A stretch of DNA of 8,748 nt, from assembly GCA_900545875.1 (NCBI GenBank), contig URAQ01000060.1, forward strand, positions 1 through 8,748, given 5' to 3'. The first letter of the stretch is position 1. Each line of letters opens with the position of its first letter. The position numbers were made by a program, and so were the translations under genes. This document shows positions 5,651 to 8,748 of this stretch, piece after piece. The DNA comes from an uncultured Collinsella sp. Lineage in GTDB: Bacteria > Actinomycetota > Coriobacteriia > Coriobacteriales > Coriobacteriaceae. The notes beneath the pieces are model-generated. The model saw only the letters and a program-made list of their open reading frames with translations. It did no database searches and had not been told where the DNA came from.

Positions 5651-7384
5651 CTACTCGGGGGTACCGGGCTGCTCAGGAGTACCAGGCTGCTCGGGAGTGC
5701 CAGGCTGATCCGGGGTTACCGGGTCGGTGGCAAGAGCGTCCTTGGCGTAGGTGATGGACACCTTGAGGCCGTTGGTCTCGGTGTTCAGGTCGCTCGGGGT
5801 GAAGGGCTGGTCGAAGTTCTCAGCCTTCAGATAGGCGCGCATCTCCTGGAGCAAGGCCTTGCACTTGGCGTAGGTGTTCTCGGTGGCAGCATTGCCGGCC
5901 TTGTTTGCCAGGGCGGTACGGGCCTCGGTGCCCTCGGTGGCCTGCATGACCTCGTCGACTTCCAAGTTCTGCTCGACGAGCTCGTTCTGGAGGGCGTCGA
6001 GGTAGGTGCGGACGTTGACGCCGAGCAGCTCGGGATGCTCGAAGCAGAGGGAGCTGATGTCCATGAGGACGTAATTGATGGAGTTCTCGGGTTCTTCGTT
6101 GTTTACGATGTCCGTCTCTTTGCAGTGATCGTAGGAGACGGTCTGGTCGCTGAAATACGGGCTAACCTCGGTGAGCAGTGCGGAGTAGAAGGGGATGGCG
6201 ACGGAGTACGCGGCGCGGGAGAGCATTTCCCATTGGATGGTTGCGATCTCGGGATCGAGGCCATCGCGAATCTGGAAGAGGTTGATCTCGCTGTTGCTTT
6301 CGGTACCGATGGCGTAGGCGCCGTCGGTGTTGGCGTTGAGGCCCGGGGCCTTCTCGCCGCGGTTGCCAAACGCGCGGATCATCTCAAAGGTGTTCCAGTT
6401 GGATTTGCCAGGCTGGAAGAACAGGGGCTGTGCCTCGAAGGGCAGAGCGCCGGTCGTGGCGCGGGCGTTTTCGCGCGTGTCCTTTACGATCTTATAGTCG
6501 GTGCCCTCGGTGAGCGGCGCATCGAAGTAAGCGCGACCCTGGACATAACGTGTCCAAGAGTGCATGGCATTTTCGCTAATTTCCTCGCCGTAGGTCTGGG
6601 CAACGTCGAACTGGCCATCATCGAAGTACTTGGCGAAGCCCTTCTCCTTGGGCATAGATTCGATGCCCTCGGAGTGGAGGCAGTTCTCGGTGTCGTTGAG
6701 GTCAACCTTGTAGTTGAGGTTGCCGATGTTGGGGTTAAGCGAGGCGATGTCATCGGTGAGCTTCATGGCGATCCACTGATGGCCGGAAAGTGCGGCGAAC
6801 AGCCAGGTCTCATTGTTGTCGGAGATGATAATCTGGTCGTTGCCGCAGGCGCCCTGGTCGTCGATGATCTTGCCGAGGAGCTCGACACCCTCACGTGCCG
6901 TGGCGCTTTCGCCCAAGATTACGCTGCCGTAGTTATATTCGCCAATGCCAGTATCGGTCAGGGGGTCCGCAGCCTTGGCAGCTGCATTCATGTAGGTGGT
7001 CAGCGTGGCGGAGCAGGAGACACCCTTCTCGTTGATGCCAGCCTCGGAGTGGGCATCCCAGCGCTCGTCCCACTGACTGGGGTGGTCACGCACATAGGTG
7101 TAGCGATACGAGGTCTTGGTCGAGGTATACACGAATGCAGACTCATCCGAGCTGTAGGTGTGACCAGGGCCAAACGAAGGCTCGATGCCAAAGTGCTTGA
7201 GGTAACGCTTGCGGTAGTCCTCAGCACGGCCGTAGTACGTATTACCGTCGGCCGTCAGCTTGTTGCCCATATAGACCTGCGTGCAGGCGAGCGCAGAGGT
7301 CGGCATGGACATGATGGTTGCAGCTCCAAAGGCGAGGCCTATGCCTAGCTTCTTGAGCGCGTTGACGGGGTGAGTTTTCCTCAT
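5651..7384 (-). CDS. Secreted C69-family dipeptidase, truncated before its wall anchor
   Basis: A 577-residue N-terminal nucleophile hydrolase of peptidase family C69 (PepD-like). Residues 1-33 form a signal peptide: basic MRKTHPVNALKK, a hydrophobic core, and an ALA cleavage site directly before Cys34. Cleavage exposes this cysteine as the expected catalytic N terminus (CTQVYMG). The family segment YYGRAEDY follows at about 50-57. Further family-like stretches are NYGSVILGESATAREGVELL and the following DNNETWLFAALSGHQW. The end is a wall-spanning stalk of QPGTPE hexapeptides (18-nt repeats, 5654-5706), broken by TAG at 5653-5651. As read, the enzyme is secreted but not anchored; the ancestral product would be 648 residues and wall-bound. 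GGGAGGG (7388-7394) precedes ATG 7384 at a short spacing. It has its own promoter (7530-7558), so it is not in an operon with the lipid kinase. Released dipeptides would be a nutrient source. Confidence 0.88.
   Translation of the reverse strand: MRKTHPVNALKKLGIGLAFGAATIMSMPTSALACTQVYMGNKLTADGNTYYGRAEDYRKRYLKHFGIEPSFGPGHTYSSDESAFVYTSTKTSYRYTYVRDHPSQWDERWDAHSEAGINEKGVSCSATLTTYMNAAAKAADPLTDTGIGEYNYGSVILGESATAREGVELLGKIIDDQGACGNDQIIISDNNETWLFAALSGHQWIAMKLTDDIASLNPNIGNLNYKVDLNDTENCLHSEGIESMPKEKGFAKYFDDGQFDVAQTYGEEISENAMHSWTRYVQGRAYFDAPLTEGTDYKIVKDTRENARATTGALPFEAQPLFFQPGKSNWNTFEMIRAFGNRGEKAPGLNANTDGAYAIGTESNSEINLFQIRDGLDPEIATIQWEMLSRAAYSVAIPFYSALLTEVSPYFSDQTVSYDHCKETDIVNNEEPENSINYVLMDISSLCFEHPELLGVNVRTYLDALQNELVEQNLEVDEVMQATEGTEARTALANKAGNAATENTYAKCKALLQEMRAYLKAENFDQPFTPSDLNTETNGLKVSITYAKDALATDPVTPDQPGTPEQPGTPEQPGTPE
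5654..5706 (-). repeat. 18-nt tandem repeats encoding QPGTPE
   Basis: Three copies of an 18-nt unit encode QPGTPE in the stalk of the dipeptidase, followed after the TAG by degenerate Pro/Lys/Glu-rich units (PAKPEQ, TKPEKP). Such repeats commonly vary in number between strains by slippage. They are in frame and do not disrupt the protein. Confidence 0.85.
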
Positions 7385-7401
7385 TTTCCCTCCCAGCGTG
7401 C

Positions 7402-7428
7402 GAAAGCCCTCTGTCGCCAGAGGGCTTC
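7402..7428 (-). other. Stable hairpin with GNRA-type loop in the dipeptidase 5' leader
   Basis: AAGCCCTCTG and CAGAGGGCTT pair perfectly over 10 bp (7427-7418 with 7413-7404 on the minus strand) around a GCGA tetraloop. It ends about 10 nt before the GGGAGGG ribosome-binding site. It is followed by TTTCG, without a longer U-run, so mRNA stabilisation or weak attenuation is more likely than full termination. Confidence 0.6.
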
Positions 7429-7529
7429 AGCCAATAAAGACACCTCATTAGCGTAACGAACTGGAAACAATATTCATCTATGAAAGAAACTTACTCGATA
7501 AGCGTAATGAAATATGCGATGAGTGGTTA

Positions 7530-7558
7530 ATTATACTCGGTTTGTAGCTTTACTTTAA
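7530..7558 (-). promoter_or_regulatory. Promoter of the dipeptidase gene
   Basis: On the minus strand a perfect TATAAT (7535-7530) lies 17 nt after TTAAAG (7558-7553), a weak -35. The surrounding 7429-7590 is clearly AT-rich compared with the genes. The start would be near 7523, giving a leader of about 139 nt. Two near-identical 11-mers, AGCGTAACGAA (7450-7460) and AGCGTAATGAA (7501-7511), lie in that leader. Confidence 0.65.
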
Positions 7559-7592
7559 TAAAGACGTCCTGCAATTACATTACCTGAATAAA

Positions 7593-7654
7593 GCGCCTTG
7601 CACGGGGCGCAAAGAAAATCCCCCGCTGTTTGGCAAATGCATAAACAGCAGGGG
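7593..7654 (-). terminator. Intrinsic terminator of the lipid kinase operon, with a weaker second stem
   Basis: The minus-strand transcript folds CCCC-TGCTGTTT (7654-7643) against AAACAGC-GGGG (7631-7621), with one bulged base and an 11-nt loop, followed by ATTTTCTTT (7619-7611). A smaller stem GCGCC/GGCGC (7610-7606 with 7597-7593) followed by TTTATT adds a possible second stop point. The first stem begins 36 nt after the small membrane protein gene. Confidence 0.82.
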
Positions 7655-7690
7655 AGACGATAATTGGATGAATATCATACCAATGTGGAA

Positions 7691-7783
7691 TTACTTCTTC
7701 CGGCGGTGGATCACGTTGATCGCATAGCCGACGAGCATGGCCAAAACGATGATGATAAAGCCGAGCAGGGGATTGTCGTTCAT
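7691..7783 (-). CDS. Small single-span membrane protein, 30 residues
   Basis: A short frame from ATG (7783-7781) to TAA (7693-7691), beginning MNDNPLLGFIIIVLAMLVGY and ending NVIHRRKK. It has a polar N terminus, one hydrophobic segment (about 6-24) and a strongly basic C-terminal tail, which predicts the tail on the cytoplasmic side. The ribosome-binding site AGGAGG (7794-7789) is near-perfect at 5 nt and overlaps the TAG of the upstream lipid kinase, so the two are translationally coupled; the gap between the genes is 9 nt. The operon terminator follows. I do not recognise a family. A partner or regulator of the lipid kinase at the membrane is a reasonable guess from position only. Confidence 0.8.
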   Translation of the reverse strand: MNDNPLLGFIIIVLAMLVGYAINVIHRRKK

Positions 7784-7792
7784 AGGGTCCTC

Positions 7793-8710
7793 CTATTTTC
7801 CGAGCGGGGAGAATTCGTCGACGATGAGGTCGAGGCATTGCGGAAGCGCGCGGGCTCCAAAGACGCCCGAATTGCTGGAGATAATCTCGCCATCGAACTG
7901 CATGCCCAGCGATGGGGTGCAGGTGATCTTGGCTTCCTTGGTTTGGATGATCTTGAACTGCGGGCGGCCGAGTACCTTGCCGGCGGGGTCGAGTGCGGCG
8001 GTGATCACAGTCGGTAGAAGCTGCACGGTTTTTACGGGTTCGATGACCGCAATGTCGACCATGCCATCGTTCATGCGGCAGTCGGGGAACAGGTTGATGT
8101 CGTTTTGGATGACCGAGGTGTTGCCGGCCATGCAGCAGATGCCGTCGAGCTCCTCGACAATGCCGTCATGCTCAATCGTAAAGTGCGCTACCGTAGGGTT
8201 GGGCGTGGCGAGCGCAGAGAGGAAGTAGGCGATCTCGCCGATGTCGTTTTTGGTGGGAGCGGCCTTCATCATGATCTCGGCGTCGAAGCCCGAGCCGGCG
8301 ATGATGATAAAACCGTGGCGCTTCTCGTTGCCGTTCTCGTCGAGCCAAAAGAGCTCGCCCATGTCCACTTTGACCGTGCGACCGGCGCGGCAAGCCTTGG
8401 CAAGCGCCGCTGCCTCGGGGGCATTACCGATGTTGTTAAAGAACAGGCAGGCTGTGCCAGAGGGGAAAACGAGCGTGGGGACACCGCACCCGCGCATCTG
8501 GTCGAGCACGTTGGAGACGGTGCCGTCGCCGCCCGAAACGACCACGCGATCGAATTCGCGCACGTCCGCCACGGCATCCTCGGGTTCCATACCATCGCCG
8601 ATAAAACGCATCACGACCTCGTCGCCGCCCTGCGCGAGGGCGTGCGTGAATGCGTAGATTTCATCTGAGCTGGGGCCCGATGCCGGGTTGTGGATGATAA
8701 GGCAGCGCAT
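7793..8710 (-). CDS. Diacylglycerol kinase-family lipid kinase (DgkB/YegS type)
   Basis: A 305-residue soluble kinase with a DAGK catalytic domain. Motifs in order: NPASG (8-12), the nucleotide-binding VVSGGDGTVSNV (57-68), FPSGTACLF (82-90; the family usually has Asn after GTA, here Cys), GSGFDAEI (139-146), MNDGMVDI (213-220) with the conserved Asp-Gly, and FDGE (272-275). The family phosphorylates diacylglycerol to phosphatidic acid, or other lipids with ATP, at the membrane surface. The ATG at 8710 gives a protein starting directly with the first strand MRCLIIHNP; the upstream GGGA is a weak ribosome-binding site. It heads a two-gene operon with the 30-residue membrane protein. The exact lipid substrate cannot be read from the sequence; sphingosine-type or undecaprenol-type substrates are less likely alternatives. 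Confidence 0.9.
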   Translation of the reverse strand: MRCLIIHNPASGPSSDEIYAFTHALAQGGDEVVMRFIGDGMEPEDAVADVREFDRVVVSGGDGTVSNVLDQMRGCGVPTLVFPSGTACLFFNNIGNAPEAAALAKACRAGRTVKVDMGELFWLDENGNEKRHGFIIIAGSGFDAEIMMKAAPTKNDIGEIAYFLSALATPNPTVAHFTIEHDGIVEELDGICCMAGNTSVIQNDINLFPDCRMNDGMVDIAVIEPVKTVQLLPTVITAALDPAGKVLGRPQFKIIQTKEAKITCTPSLGMQFDGEIISSNSGVFGARALPQCLDLIVDEFSPLGK

Positions 8711-8730
8711 ACTTACGTTCCCGTTCTGTG

Positions 8731-8746
8731 ACTAACCGAGTATAGT
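8731..8746. promoter_or_regulatory. Overlapping -10 elements at the right edge, possibly divergent promoters
   Basis: On minus, TATACT (8744-8739) lies 28 nt before the lipid kinase start and fits a -10 with initiation near 8732. On plus, TATAGT (8741-8746) sits in ACCGAGTATAGTT, which closely matches ACCGAGTATAATT at the dipeptidase promoter. Both -35 regions cannot be judged because the window ends at 8748. Confidence 0.45.
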
Positions 8747-8748
8747 TG

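Noticed and set aside
5651..5653. Reassigned or programmed suppression of TAG in this organism
   Set aside because: TAG ends at least four other apparently intact genes in the window (804, 1635, 1763 and 7793), so it works as a normal stop. A point mutation explains the dipeptidase break better.
5174..7348. A 724-codon open frame on plus opposite the dipeptidase and overlapping the tryptophan leader
   Set aside because: Gly/Leu/Val-rich composition typical of an antisense shadow. The minus frame has a signal peptide, catalytic Cys and family motifs.
7242..7448. A 68-codon minus frame overlapping the dipeptidase start, as a leader peptide
   Set aside because: No ribosome-binding site, no run of regulatory codons, and it overlaps the signal-peptide region out of frame.
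1..8748. tRNA, rRNA, CRISPR array, insertion sequence or phage genes
   Set aside because: No cloverleaf, rRNA-like stretch, regularly spaced repeats, transposase or integrase motifs were seen on either strand.

Overview
The window looks like a chromosomal piece of a high-GC, Gram-positive gut actinobacterium, most likely a Coriobacteriia member of the Collinsella type. This rests on base composition, protein style, an LPXTG surface-protein tail, an ECF transporter and a secreted C69 dipeptidase. The genus is a judgement from protein style; no search was run.

Layout. (1) 1-1637, plus strand: the 3' part of an ATP-grasp carboxylate-amine ligase, followed by an aspartate/glutamate-type racemase. 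The pairing resembles the D-aspartate ligase and aspartate racemase pair that builds D-Asp cross-bridges in peptidoglycan. (2) 1697-1734: a strong bidirectional terminator between convergent units. (3) 1763-5315, minus strand: a complete ECF transporter operon read right to left: promoter, 22-residue leader peptide with three consecutive Trp codons, intrinsic terminator, TrpP-like substrate-binding membrane protein, a 213-nt structured intergenic region, a fused double ATPase (EcfA1-EcfA2) and EcfT. The leader is a textbook ribosome-mediated attenuator and assigns tryptophan as the likely substrate. (4) 5438-7384, minus strand: a secreted C69 dipeptidase whose frame is cut by one in-frame TAG just before an intact LPTTG sorting signal, transmembrane segment and basic tail. 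(5) 7691-8710, minus strand: a diacylglycerol-kinase-family lipid kinase with a previously uncalled 30-residue membrane protein directly behind it, closed by a terminator. A possible divergent promoter lies at the right edge.

How the parts fit. Low charged tRNA-Trp should stall the ribosome on the Trp codons of the leader, prevent the terminator from forming and switch on tryptophan uptake. The EcfT coupling protein and the asymmetric double ATPase would energise the TrpP-like component. Units 1, 4 and 5 all touch the envelope (wall precursor, wall-attached or secreted peptidase, membrane lipid), but nothing in the sequence shows that they are co-regulated.

The strongest observations are the Trp attenuator with an additional 21-bp inverted repeat that encloses its terminator, and the single nonsense codon that detaches the sortase signal from the dipeptidase.
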